Shown here one piece after another: positions 9,967 through 19,536 of a stretch of 64,000 bases of DNA. Position 1 is the stretch's first letter. Each line of letters opens with the position of its first letter. The notes below the pieces were generated by a model. The model was not told the origin of the DNA and did not search any database. It saw only the letters and a list, made by a program, of their open reading frames with translations. Source of the stretch: Vickermania ingenoplastis (lineage: Eukaryota; Euglenozoa; Kinetoplastea; Trypanosomatida; Trypanosomatidae); assembly GCA_010157825.1 (NCBI GenBank), contig VFSE01000237.1, positions 384,501 through 448,500 on the forward strand. Direction: 5' to 3'. The position numbers and the translations under genes were made by a program.

Positions 9967-12756
9967 ATGACTTCCGACCCGACGAACTCTGCCGTGCCAA
10001 CCCTAACCCCTGCGGACGGTGCTGCCGCCCCGCCCCCGCAGGATCATCTCGTTGGCCGGCAGTTTGTCAACGGTGTCGACGGCCGCGAGGCGGTGGCCGC
10101 CGCCGACATTCCAGCGGGCGACCTCGTGCTGGTCGCGGCGCCCTTCGCTCTTGCCATGTTTACAGGCACGACACCGAGTGGGCTGGTCTGCGCTGCCAAG
10201 GCCGTGTCGGATGCCGCGGCGGAGACCGCCGGAGAGGGCAAAGTGCACGGCAGGTACAAGAAGAACCACCAGAGCAGCATCAAGAAAAAACCAACGACAC
10301 AGCAGCAGCAGCCCGAATCTCGCCACCTGGACGCCCACCAGGGTGACCCCTCAGCGATGATGGATGCGTCTCGCCAGTTCGGTCTCACCAGCGAGACCAA
10401 CGCGTACCGGGCGGGTGTGCCGCTCGGCGGGACGGCGTCGCACGCTTCACAGACACCATGGCGCCTGAAGCACCCGACTTGGTGCGCTAGCTGCTTTCGT
10501 AGTATTCCCAGCGGCACGCGCCTGCTGAACCGCGATCGCCTGCAGACGACCGCCATCGACATCAGCGTCGAGCAGATATTGCTACAGCGCGAGCGGCAGG
10601 CACAAGAAGAGGCACAGGCAGCGGCGAAACAGCAGCAGCAGCAACGCAAGGAAGATGAAAAGGAGCCTCTGGATTCAGAGAATGGAGCGGCAGATGGAGA
10701 GGAAGAGGTCGCAGTGGGCGCGGCTCTGACGCCGCAGCAGCTGAAGGCCCTCAAGAAGCAAAAGAAGCCAGCCAAGAGTGCCGCCATGCGGAAGGACGGC
10801 GTCGTCGCGCTCAAGCAGCGTCTGGCCGCCTCTGCGGCGGAGGAGCTCGAACTTTTCGTCGAGACCTACCGGATGGAAAAAGGAAAACGAGACCGCCAGC
10901 TGCGGCAGCAAGAGAGAGCAAAGGAGGTGGTGTGTTGCACAGGGCCGCCACCGGCGGCAGGCGAGCTGGAAGACTGTGGGACCTATTGGCTGGGTAGAAT
11001 TGCCAGTATCCCCAGCTGGGATACTGGCAATGACAATGACAATGACGAGGACGAGGACGCGGACGGCTGTGCGGGCTGCGAGCACTGCGGTGTTCTTGTC
11101 TACTGCAGCCGTCGCTGCTGGCGCTCGCATAAAGAACAGCACCGCACCACAGGTGAGTGCCTGGCGCTGCGCCGCATGTACTTCCCGCTCATGCAGCACT
11201 ACTTCGCTCCCTCTGCCAAGTCTATGTCGCATGCGGGGGTCGGTGGTAACGTAGGGCTCGTACCGGGATCTGAACCGTCTCGGTGGACGGCCCGGTGCGG
11301 CGCAGAGCGGGAGTTGGAAATGCATAGCCTGCTGCTGGCCGGCCTCGTGGCCGCCGCCGCGGCGGCGCAGGGAAAGGGCGACCGGCTGCGAGATGGAGAA
11401 ACCGTGCACGTGCAGACCCCAGAGGGCGGCGAGAGCTCTCCCCAAACCCATACTAGAAGGGAGGCGAAGGAAGATGGATCAGCGACCAACACTAGCCAAT
11501 CCAACGGGGCCCCCACGCATCTGTTAGCTGCTACAACACCCGCAGCGGCTGCTGTAGTGGCGCAGTCCAGCATGGTGCAACCAAAGGAGGTAATCACCAT
11601 TGAGGCGCTCCGCCGCTCTCTGGACGCTGCCCCAGCAGTGGAGGTGATGGATGCACATCCCAACGCTTCGCAGAAGACGGATTTGACAGAGACAAGGAAG
11701 ACGGTGGATGACCACGCCGCAGCCGCCCCATCACCGCTGCGGGAGATCAGCTGGCCGCTCTCGGAAGACGTAGGTTTCTTCTCCTGCTGTGCCGCTGGTG
11801 AAGACAAAAAGGAAGATGAAAGGCGCCCCACAACGGAGGAGGCGCCTGCACAGCCAGAGCTTAACGGCATCCATCGCCAGCAGGTCCGGGGGCCGTCGTA
11901 TGCCGATGCAGCGCTACTGGTGACCAACCTGTCGGTCCTGCCGAAGGATCGGCACAGCTGGCACCGGTGTGCCTGGCGGCAGTACCTCAAGCTTGTCGCT
12001 CCGTTGCTCGCATTCCGGCTCCCACTCTCCCCTAAAAAGGAAACAAACAATGTGCCGCTGGACGCCACCACGGAAACGACGACCAACAGGGAACAAGAAA
12101 GTACAGATGTTGGCGCAGCGGGCGGTGGACTGTGGCTGTCGTCGTCGTACTTCAACCGCATTGGCGCGGCCTGCCAGTGCAACAGCTTCGGCGTATTTTC
12201 TCCAGGCGATGAATGCATCGCCTCGGGTCTGTATCCTGAGGCCTCCTTCTTCAACCACAGCTGTGCCCCCAACCTGTGCCGGGTGATGCGCTGCGGCCGC
12301 ACCGCCTGCTTCTACGCGCTGCGCCGCATCGCCGCTGGCGAGAGCCTTACCATTTCCTACACCGACGTCCAGGAAGACAACACGGCGGAGCGCCGGCGTC
12401 TGCTGTTGCACGGGTATCGGTTCTTCTGCCACTGCGCGCGCTGCAGCGGCGTCCGCAGTCCCGACCCTCTACGCAGCCGGGAGGGGGACACCACTGCCAC
12501 CGCCACCACCACCGCTTTCGGCAGCAAGCAGGAAGTAGGGTTCATGGAGGTCCGCTGCGGACCAACGGTCATCCGACTGTGCGGCGAGTGCGATGCCAAG
12601 GGATATCTACGACCCTTGCGACACGCTGCACCACCGCCCACCACCAATAGCGGACCCGCTACTCCTCCTCCTGCTGCTGCTGCTGCTGCTGCTGTTGTAG
12701 AAGAAATGTGCAGCGTATGCCGACGCCGCGGCACGCGACCGGCCCCGGTGTCGTAG
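9967..12756 (+). CDS. Large MYND-SET domain protein (SMYD-like) with low-complexity insertions
   Basis: A 929-aa protein, about twice the usual SMYD length. The SET core lies at about 739-800: NSFGV, FFNHSCAPN (NHSC motif), then LTISYTD. A post-SET CHCARC is at about 821-826, and a further Cys pair set (CGEC, CSVC) lies near the end. MYND-type zinc ligands appear at about 368-398 (CAGCEHC, CSRRC, HKEQH, C). An earlier C-x2-C pair (WCASC, about 171-175) may be the first half of the same finger, so about 190 residues of charged, Gln-rich sequence would split the domain. Long disordered insertions rich in Ala, Thr and Glu lie between MYND and SET. Probable S-adenosylmethionine-dependent protein methyltransferase; substrate unknown. 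It is the second SMYD-type gene within 9 kb. Confidence 0.82.
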   Translation: MTSDPTNSAVPTLTPADGAAAPPPQDHLVGRQFVNGVDGREAVAAADIPAGDLVLVAAPFALAMFTGTTPSGLVCAAKAVSDAAAETAGEGKVHGRYKKNHQSSIKKKPTTQQQQPESRHLDAHQGDPSAMMDASRQFGLTSETNAYRAGVPLGGTASHASQTPWRLKHPTWCASCFRSIPSGTRLLNRDRLQTTAIDISVEQILLQRERQAQEEAQAAAKQQQQQRKEDEKEPLDSENGAADGEEEVAVGAALTPQQLKALKKQKKPAKSAAMRKDGVVALKQRLAASAAEELELFVETYRMEKGKRDRQLRQQERAKEVVCCTGPPPAAGELEDCGTYWLGRIASIPSWDTGNDNDNDEDEDADGCAGCEHCGVLVYCSRRCWRSHKEQHRTTGECLALRRMYFPLMQHYFAPSAKSMSHAGVGGNVGLVPGSEPSRWTARCGAERELEMHSLLLAGLVAAAAAAQGKGDRLRDGETVHVQTPEGGESSPQTHTRREAKEDGSATNTSQSNGAPTHLLAATTPAAAAVVAQSSMVQPKEVITIEALRRSLDAAPAVEVMDAHPNASQKTDLTETRKTVDDHAAAAPSPLREISWPLSEDVGFFSCCAAGEDKKEDERRPTTEEAPAQPELNGIHRQQVRGPSYADAALLVTNLSVLPKDRHSWHRCAWRQYLKLVAPLLAFRLPLSPKKETNNVPLDATTETTTNREQESTDVGAAGGGLWLSSSYFNRIGAACQCNSFGVFSPGDECIASGLYPEASFFNHSCAPNLCRVMRCGRTACFYALRRIAAGESLTISYTDVQEDNTAERRRLLLHGYRFFCHCARCSGVRSPDPLRSREGDTTATATTTAFGSKQEVGFMEVRCGPTVIRLCGECDAKGYLRPLRHAAPPPTTNSGPATPPPAAAAAAAVVEEMCSVCRRRGTRPAPVS

Positions 12757-12761
12757 GCCTT

Positions 12762-12820
12762 CCCCCCTTTAACCCCCCTTTAACCCCCCTTTAACCCCCC
12801 TTTAACCCCCCTTTAACCCC
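12762..12820. repeat. Perfect 11-bp tandem repeat, G-quadruplex type on the minus strand
   Basis: Five C6 runs, separated by TTTAA, start five bases after the stop codon of the 929-aa SET gene; the unit AACCCCCCTTT is repeated without change and the array ends in a C4 run. The minus strand therefore has repeated G6 tracts with 5-nt loops, a classic G-quadruplex pattern. It resembles a telomere-like motif only loosely (the trypanosomatid telomere repeat is TTAGGG). Confidence 0.9.
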
Positions 12821-13067
12821 GGTTCTCGGTGGGGGCAACTTGCCATACTCGACGCGAGACGAACTACTCACACGATTAAGATCCCTTTAAACCATCCAAA
12901 GAAAGAAAAAGAACTCTGCATAATATATTTGTACAAGAGTAGCAGGAGAGGGAGCATGGCCGTACGATGATAGGGCAAAGACACACAAGTTGTTCTCCGT
13001 CGCAAGAGCGTCCCCTCCCTACCTGTACACATACACACGCATCCAAAATTTTTCAAAGAAAGATGTG

Positions 13068-13151
13068 TTAGTTTCCTCTTCCCTCTTCCCTTACTCTATT
13101 CTTCTTTCTTTTTTTTTTGGCATTTGGAACGCGGCGACTTCTCCCTCTCAG
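13068..13151 (+). promoter_or_regulatory. Pyrimidine tract and trans-splice acceptor
   Basis: A pyrimidine-rich stretch (13070-13119) and a second short one (13140-13149) precede an AG at 13150-13151, about 125 nt before the ATG at 13276. The rest of 12821-13275 is unremarkable spacer with a (CA) run. Confidence 0.45.
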
Positions 13152-13275
13152 ACAGGCACACACACACACACAAGCACAAACCACCACTTTATTCAGATTG
13201 AGGGCCGCACAGTCCTAAGAAAAGAGTAGCAGAGTGCATCCACCACCACCATAGAATACACATACCCCGCCTCTC

Positions 13276-13884
13276 ATGCTTCGTGGAAGTCTGCGGTGCT
13301 GGCGCCCGGCTGTGATCTTCTCCACTTCCCCTCTGCTACAGCCCGCACCGCGCGGGACAGCGCGGCCGAGGCGGCGGCGGACCTCGTGGCGCTTGCCAGA
13401 CGTGCGACTGCCCGGGGGCTCCGGGCGGCACTCGACCGACCTCGCCAACTTGGAACAGCGGCTTGCCTGCCGGACTGCCAACGACGTCGCCGCAACACAA
13501 AATCAACTAGGCAGCGGCCACTTGGGCAACAACGGCGCCGCTGGGCGGGCCAATACGGCTGGTAAGCTCGCGCTGATACGGGAGGCCATGCAGGATCCCC
13601 TCTTTACACCACAGCACCGGCAGCCTGGATTCACTGCCGATGCGCAGTCGCTCATATCGCGCCCAGGGGGCCGCCGAAATGGGCTACACGACCCCCGCCG
13701 GACGTGGCACACGGAACCAACCGATATCCGACGCCTTCGCCAGCGAGATGAAAGCGCTGCGTATGATCGACATCGACACGGACGCAACAGGGAAGAGGAA
13801 CGCTACGGACAACAACTGGGCCGGCGTGGCAATAGCAGCGCCTTCAACACCAATGCCTTCCGGCGATGGTACAACGACAGCTAA
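13276..13884 (+). CDS. Small unrecognised protein, possible mitochondrial presequence, probable frameshift
   Basis: As read this is 202 aa and I do not recognise it. The start (MLRGSLRCWRPAVIF) looks like a mitochondrial targeting presequence. The middle (about 55-120) is balanced sequence: DLANLEQRL, KLALIREAMQDPLF, and FTADAQSLISR. After that this frame turns into His/Arg-rich sequence unlike a normal protein, while the next frame (13640-14056) gives balanced sequence (ISDAFASEMKALRMID). The switch falls at a G5 run near 13669-13673, where one base appears surplus. If so, the gene would run 13276-14056. Neighbours give no functional clue. Confidence 0.45.
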   Translation: MLRGSLRCWRPAVIFSTSPLLQPAPRGTARPRRRRTSWRLPDVRLPGGSGRHSTDLANLEQRLACRTANDVAATQNQLGSGHLGNNGAAGRANTAGKLALIREAMQDPLFTPQHRQPGFTADAQSLISRPGGRRNGLHDPRRTWHTEPTDIRRLRQRDESAAYDRHRHGRNREEERYGQQLGRRGNSSAFNTNAFRRWYNDS

Positions 13885-14658
13885 GGAGGGTATACGTCCA
13901 CCTCCCCGGGCCAACACATCCACGAGGACGTGCCATCGGTTCTTCTCTATGACTAACAACCCTGCCCTCATCCGCCACGCCTACCCCCTCTGCTCCATAG
14001 CCGTTGCGCTCGTCAACACTGGCAGTTCCAAAACTCCTCCCCTTCCCTCCTCCTAGGAGAACCTCCTTTGCCCACACACGAGAGCCTCCACCAGAGCTAT
14101 CCCCAGTCATGATCCGCACACCGGCATATGAAAATGCAACTCACCCGCAAAGAACCGCTAAACAACTATGTTCCTTTCCCTCCTTAGGGCGTTTGCTGGC
14201 CTGCGCTGCCCCCCCCCCCCCGCGCCACTGCACTGCTGTGCGGATGCGGTCTGTATGAAACACATCCTCTTACCCCCTCCTCCCCCCTTCTCTCCTTCTC
14301 TATCACACGCTCCCTTGTGCGTTTCGCCGCTGCTTGTTGCTGGTAACCCGCACATTGTGTATCCTATTTGGATTGCGAAGTGAACCGCTCTAGACCTGCT
14401 CTCGCATTCAGCACCTAAAGCCTTAGAACACGCTTACCTGTGCCCCGTCTCCCTCTTATCTTACAACCGAACGAGAAGGAAGGAATCACCTGCACACGCC
14501 GTGGACCCGACAAGAGAACTAACCGTACACCAATAGAGTCTGTGCCTTGCTTGACTTGTGTGACCCACGTAACCTGCGCCCCCTGCCCCATTCATACATA
14601 CAGCACGTTCCCACATCGCCGACGCGGACCCTACAGTAGACCAACCTCACCGGCACCC

Positions 14659-14676
14659 TTTTTTCTTTCTTTTTAG
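14659..14676 (+). promoter_or_regulatory. Trans-splice acceptor of COXIV-like copy 1
   Basis: A T-rich pyrimidine tract ends in AG at 14675-14676, 28 nt before the ATG at 14705. The same tract occurs before every copy. Confidence 0.7.
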
Positions 14677-14704
14677 ACCCCTTTTTACACTCCCCGCCAC
14701 ACCC

Positions 14705-15757
14705 ATGCTCCGCCGCTTCGCTTCTGCCGTCGCGCCTCGCCCCGCGGCCGCCGCTACCGCCGCCGCTGTGGCCGCCAGCCTGCGCCGCATCGTCGTGTAC
14801 TCCCAGCAGCACCACATCCTGGAGAGCAACCAGAAGGCCCGCAGCAGCCCCAGCAACGTCTGGATCGAGGACTGGGAAGCGGAGCGCCTGGACCTGCGCC
14901 CCGAGCCGAACGCGAACCCCACCCAGCTGGTGCTGGACAAGCAGCTGGAGCTGTACAACTTCGACCAGCTGCTGGCTCCCCCGGAGGTGATGGAGGCGCC
15001 GCGCCACAGCAGCTACAGCAGCCGCAAGGTGTACGGCGAGAAGCTCCAGTTCGAGCTCAACGACCGCGCGCAGAAGTACAGCTACCAGAGCAAGTGGTGG
15101 ATCACTCGCGGCCAGGCCTACCGTGAGAACCTGCAGTTCAAGACCAACGCCAAGGCCAGCATCCTCCTGACCCGCAGCACGGTGAAGCTGTTCCACAGCA
15201 GCCAGCTCCTGGACGGCGAGCAGCTGATGCTGCACCCCGTGTCCGGCGGCAGCCGCAAGCTGTACAGCAAGAAGGGTGAGTCGTACGGGATCCTGATGGA
15301 CCACATCAAGACGAACGGGTTCAACAGCGGGCTCTACTTCACCCGCCGCCAGCTGGAGTTCTTCAAGCTGGCCGTGCAGCCCAACCAGGTCCCGGTGCTG
15401 CAGGAGCTCTCGTCTGGCGAGCGGTACCTCATCTACAACGTAGACCAGCTGGAGGACCCCAAGGTGGCGCTGAACACCCTGCAGCGCTCGCCGGTGCAGG
15501 TTGCCACCTTCCTGCTGTCCGGTGAGCCGATCCCGACGGAGAACACCCGCAAGTTCCCCAAGACCTTCAAGAGCAACTACTGGCTCACCGGCCGCGACGC
15601 CGAGCTGTACCAGTGGCCCATCAAGGAGTCGGAGCGCAAGAAGGGTGTGCCGTTCTCCGCCGGCCAGTCCAACCAGCTCCAGATCGAGCTCTTCAACGTG
15701 GAGCAGCTGACCAACCCGGAGGAGGCCTTCGCCAAGGCCGGCCTCTTTGTGCAGTAA
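14705..15757 (+). CDS. COXIV: Cytochrome c oxidase subunit IV-like protein (trypanosomatid type), copy 1
   Basis: A 350-aa protein. From memory it matches the trypanosomatid nuclear-coded subunit IV of mitochondrial cytochrome c oxidase, a lineage-specific subunit unlike animal COX4, which is also multicopy in some Leishmania; this cannot be confirmed here. Residues 1-27 (MLRRFASAVAPRP and Ala run, then SLRR) are a typical mitochondrial presequence. A short motif of the form hydrophobic-x-LYN-x-DQL-xx-P is seen at about 81-95, 240-253 and 325-339 (YNFDQL, YNVDQL, FNVEQL), and a weaker one at about 159-172, so the protein may have arisen by internal duplication. There is no clear membrane segment. 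Codon use is strongly GC3 biased, as expected for an abundant protein. Confidence 0.65.
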   Translation: MLRRFASAVAPRPAAAATAAAVAASLRRIVVYSQQHHILESNQKARSSPSNVWIEDWEAERLDLRPEPNANPTQLVLDKQLELYNFDQLLAPPEVMEAPRHSSYSSRKVYGEKLQFELNDRAQKYSYQSKWWITRGQAYRENLQFKTNAKASILLTRSTVKLFHSSQLLDGEQLMLHPVSGGSRKLYSKKGESYGILMDHIKTNGFNSGLYFTRRQLEFFKLAVQPNQVPVLQELSSGERYLIYNVDQLEDPKVALNTLQRSPVQVATFLLSGEPIPTENTRKFPKTFKSNYWLTGRDAELYQWPIKESERKKGVPFSAGQSNQLQIELFNVEQLTNPEEAFAKAGLFVQ

Positions 15758-16564
15758 GGCTGCTGTGGGGCGTGAGGCGAGGCCGGCTCATGCGCTGCCC
15801 CTCTGGGGCCATGATGCGACGAGTCGGCCTCCCCGCCCCTCCTCCTTTCGAAGAAAGATCCCCTTTCTTGGTTCTTTTTAAGTTTTGATTACAAATAGAT
15901 AGACAACACTTGAATGGCCTCGGCACTGGCGCAGCCCCCCCTCCCCACGGGGTAGCAGCGGACCAGGAAGCACCAACAGAAGAGAAGCGCTGCACGAAGG
16001 GCATTAAAGAGAAAACGAGAGTGACCCGCCGTATGCGTGGTGAAGAAGCCGAACTATGTTCCTTTCCCTCCTTAGGGCGTTTGCTGGCCTGCGCTGCCCC
16101 CCCCCCCCTTCGCGCCCCACTGCACTGCTGTGCGGATGCGGTCTGTATGAAACACATCCTCTTACCCCCTCCCTCCCCCCTTCTCTCCTTCTCTATCACA
16201 CGCTCCCTTGTGCGTTTCGCCGCTGCTTGTTGCTGGTAACCCGCACATTGTGTATCCTATTTGGATTGCGAAGTGAACCGCTCTAGACCTGCTCTCGCAT
16301 TCAGCACCTAAAGCCTTAGAACACGCTTACCTGTGCCCCGTCTCCCTCTTATCTTACAACCGAACGAGAAGGAAGGAATCACCTGCACACGCCGTGGACC
16401 CGACAAGAGAACTAACCGTACACCAATAGAGTCTGTGCCTTGCTTGACTTGTGTGACCCACGTAACCTGCGCCCCCTGCCCCATTCATACATACAGCACG
16501 TTCCCACATCGCCGACGCGGACCCTACAGTAGACCAACCTCACCGGCACCCTTTTTTCTTTTTT
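15758..16564 (+). other. Spacer between COXIV-like copies 1 and 2
   Basis: 3' UTR and upstream region of the next unit, repeated between all copies. It contains a C run (16099-16108) and no further gene. Confidence 0.6.
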
Positions 16565-16566
16565 AG
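16549..16566 (+). promoter_or_regulatory. Trans-splice acceptor of COXIV-like copy 2
   Basis: Pyrimidine tract ending in AG at 16565-16566, 27 nt before the ATG at 16594. Confidence 0.7.
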
Positions 16567-16593
16567 ACCCCTTTTACACTCCCCGCCACACCC

Positions 16594-17645
16594 ATGCTCC
16601 GCCGCTTCGCTTCTGCCGTCGCGCCTCGCCCGCGGCCGCCGCTACCGCCGCCGCCGTGGCCGCCAGCCTGCGCCGCATCGTCGTGTACTCCCAGCAGCAC
16701 CACATCCTGGAGAGCAACCAGAAGGCCCGCAGCAGCCCCAGCAACGTCTGGATCGAGGACTGGGAAGCGGAGCGCCTGGACCTGCGCCCCGAGCCGAACG
16801 CGAACCCCACCCAGCTGGTGCTGGACAAGCAGCTGGAGCTGTACAACTTCGACCAGCTGCTGGCTCCCCCGGAGGTGATGGAGGCGCCGCGCCACAGCAG
16901 CTACAGCAGCCGCAAGGTGTACGGCGAGAAGCTCCAGTTCGAGCTCAACGACCGCGCGCAGAAGTACAGCTACCAGAGCAAGTGGTGGATCACTCGCGGC
17001 CAGGCCTACCGTGAGAACCTGCAGTTCAAGACCAACGCCAAGGCCAGCATCCTCCTGACCCGCAGCACGGTGAAGCTGTTCCACAGCAGCCAGCTCCTGG
17101 ACGGCGAGCAGCTGATGCTGCACCCCGTGTCCGGCGGCAGCCGCAAGCTGTACAGCAAGAAGGGTGAGTCGTACGGGATCCTGATGGACCACATCAAGAC
17201 GAACGGGTTCAACAGCGGGCTCTACTTCACCCGCCGCCAGCTGGAGTTCTTCAAGCTGGCCGTGCAGCCCAACCAGGTCCCGGTGCTGCAGGAGCTCTCG
17301 TCTGGCGAGCGGTACCTCATCTACAACGTAGACCAGCTGGAGGACCCCAAGGTGGCGCTGAACACCCTGCAGCGCTCGCCGGTGCAGGTTGCCACCTTCC
17401 TGCTGTCCGGTGAGCCGATCCCGACGGAGAACACCCGCAAGTTCCCCAAGACCTTCAAGAGCAACTACTGGCTCACCGGCCGCGACGCCGAGCTGTACCA
17501 GTGGCCCATCAAGGAGTCGGAGCGCAAGAAGGGTGTGCCGTTCTCCGCCGGCCAGTCCAACCAGCTCCAGATCGAGCTCTTCAACGTGGAGCAGCTGACC
17601 AACCCGGAGGAGGCCTTCGCCAAGGCCGGCCTCTTTGTGCAGTAA
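16594..17645 (+). CDS. COXIV: Cytochrome c oxidase subunit IV-like protein, copy 2, frameshift in presequence as read
   Basis: Same protein as copy 1, but a C4 run in the presequence codons is C3 here (about 16627-16631), so the ATG at 16594 is out of frame with the rest. The frame of the mature protein is open from about 16656 with no upstream in-frame ATG; the first codon there is GTG. The mature part is identical in reading to copies 1 and 4. Either this copy makes no protein from its normal start or a base was lost in sequencing. The perfect conservation of the remainder favours a sequencing error or a very recent loss kept uniform by gene conversion. Confidence 0.6.
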
Positions 17646-18440
17646 GGCTGCTGTGGGGCGTGAGGCGAGGCCGGCTCATGCGCTGCCCCTCTGGGGCCAT
17701 GATGCGACGAGTCGGCCTCCCCGCCCCTCCTCCTTTCGAAGAAAGATCCCCTTTCTTGGTTCTTTTTTAAGTTTTGATTACAAATAGATAGACAACACTT
17801 GAATGGCCTCGGCACTGGCGCAGCCCCCCCTCCCCACGGGGTAGCAGCGGACCAGGAAGCACCAACAGAAGAGAAGCGCTGCACGAAGGGCATTAAAGAG
17901 AAAACGAGAGTGACCCGCCGTATGCGTGGTGAAGAAGCCGAACTATGTTCCTTTCCCTCCTTAGGGCGTTTGCTGGCCTGCGCTGCCCCCCCCCCCCTTC
18001 GCGCCCCACTGCACTGCTGTGCGGATGCGGTCTGTATGAAACACATCCTCTTACCCCCTCCCTCCCCCCTTCTCTCCTTCTCTATCACACGCTCCCTTGT
18101 GCGTTTCGCCGCTGCTTGTTGCTGGTAACCCGCACATTGTGTATCCTATTTGGATTGCGAAGTGAACCGCTCTAGACCTGCTCTCGCATTCAGCACCTAA
18201 AGCCTTAGAACACGCTTACCTGTGCCCCGTCTCCCTCTTATCTTACAACCGAACGAGAAGGAAGGAATCACCTGCACACGCCGTGGACCCGACAAGAGAA
18301 CTAACCGTACACCAATAGAGTCTGTGCCTTGCTTGACTTGTGTGACCCACGTAACCTGCGCCCCCTGCCCCATTCATACATACAGCACGTTCCCACATCG
18401 CCGACGCGGACCCTACAGTAGACCAACCTCACCGGCACCC

Positions 18441-18458
18441 TTTTTTTTTTCTTTTTAG
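18441..18458 (+). promoter_or_regulatory. Trans-splice acceptor of COXIV-like copy 3
   Basis: T run and pyrimidine tract ending in AG at 18457-18458, 28 nt before the ATG at 18487. The preceding spacer (17646-18440) is the repeated inter-unit sequence. Confidence 0.7.
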
Positions 18459-18486
18459 ACCCCTTTTTACACTCCCCGCCACACCC

Positions 18487-19536
18487 ATGCTCCGCCGCTT
18501 CGCTTCTGCCGTCGCGCCTCGCCCCGCGGCCGCCGCTACCGCCGCCGCCGTGGCCGCCAGCCTGCGCCGCATCGTCGTGTACTCCCAGCAGCACCACATC
18601 CTGGAGAGCAACCAGAAGGCCCGCAGCAGCCCCAGCAACGTCTGGATCGAGGACTGGGAAGCGGAGCGCCTGGACCTGCGCCCCGAGCCGAACGCGAACC
18701 CCACCCAGCTGGTGCTGGACAAGCAGCTGGAGCTGTACAACTTCGACCAGCTGCTGGCTCCCCCGGAGGTGATGGAGGCGCCGCGCCACAGCAGCTACAG
18801 CAGCCGCAAGGTGTACGGCGAGCTCCAGTTCGAGCTCAACGACCGCGCGCAGAAGTACAGCTACCAGAGCAAGTGGTGGATCACTCGCGGCCAGGCCTAC
18901 CGTGAGAACCTGCAGTTCAAGACCAACGCCAAGGCCAGCATCCTCCTGACCCGCAGCACGGTGAAGCTGTTCCACAGCAGCCAGCTCCTGGACGGCGAGC
19001 AGCTGATGCTGCACCCCGTGTCCGGCGGCAGCCGCAAGCTGTACAGCAAGAAGGGTGAGTCGTACGGGATCCTGATGGACCACATCAAGACGAACGGGTT
19101 CAACAGCGGGCTCTACTTCACCCGCCGCCAGCTGGAGTTCTTCAAGCTGGCCGTGCAGCCCAACCAGGTCCCGGTGCTGCAGGAGCTCTCGTCTGGCGAG
19201 CGGTACCTCATCTACAACGTAGACCAGCTGGAGGACCCCAAGGTGGCGCTGAACACCCTGCAGCGCTCGCCGGTGCAGGTTGCCACCTTCCTGCTGTCCG
19301 GTGAGCCGATCCCGACGGAGAACACCCGCAAGTTCCCCAAGACCTTCAAGAGCAACTACTGGCTCACCGGCCGCGACGCCGAGCTGTACCAGTGGCCCAT
19401 CAAGGAGTCGGAGCGCAAGAAGGGTGTGCCGTTCTCCGCCGGCCAGTCCAACCAGCTCCAGATCGAGCTCTTCAACGTGGAGCAGCTGACCAACCCGGAG
19501 GAGGCCTTCGCCAAGGCCGGCCTCTTTGTGCAGTAA
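18487..19536 (+). CDS. COXIV: Cytochrome c oxidase subunit IV-like protein, copy 3, one codon shorter
   Basis: A 349-aa version of the same protein. It lacks one Lys codon: copies 1, 2 and 4 read YGEKLQF at about 110-116 and this copy reads YGELQF. The deletion keeps the frame, so the copy looks functional. Presequence and all internal DQL-type motifs are intact. Its 3' UTR has slightly longer C and T runs than those of copies 1 and 2. Confidence 0.65.
   Translation: MLRRFASAVAPRPAAAATAAAVAASLRRIVVYSQQHHILESNQKARSSPSNVWIEDWEAERLDLRPEPNANPTQLVLDKQLELYNFDQLLAPPEVMEAPRHSSYSSRKVYGELQFELNDRAQKYSYQSKWWITRGQAYRENLQFKTNAKASILLTRSTVKLFHSSQLLDGEQLMLHPVSGGSRKLYSKKGESYGILMDHIKTNGFNSGLYFTRRQLEFFKLAVQPNQVPVLQELSSGERYLIYNVDQLEDPKVALNTLQRSPVQVATFLLSGEPIPTENTRKFPKTFKSNYWLTGRDAELYQWPIKESERKKGVPFSAGQSNQLQIELFNVEQLTNPEEAFAKAGLFVQ

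Noticed and set aside
12762-12820. Interstitial telomere repeat
   Set aside because: The unit (AACCCCCCTTT) is not the TTAGGG/CCCTAA telomere repeat, so it is reported as a G-quadruplex-type repeat instead.
14519-15304. Long minus-strand open frame opposite the COXIV-like gene (repeated in each copy)
   Set aside because: It is a shadow of the strongly GC3-biased sense gene: His/Leu/Val/Ala-rich with no domain.
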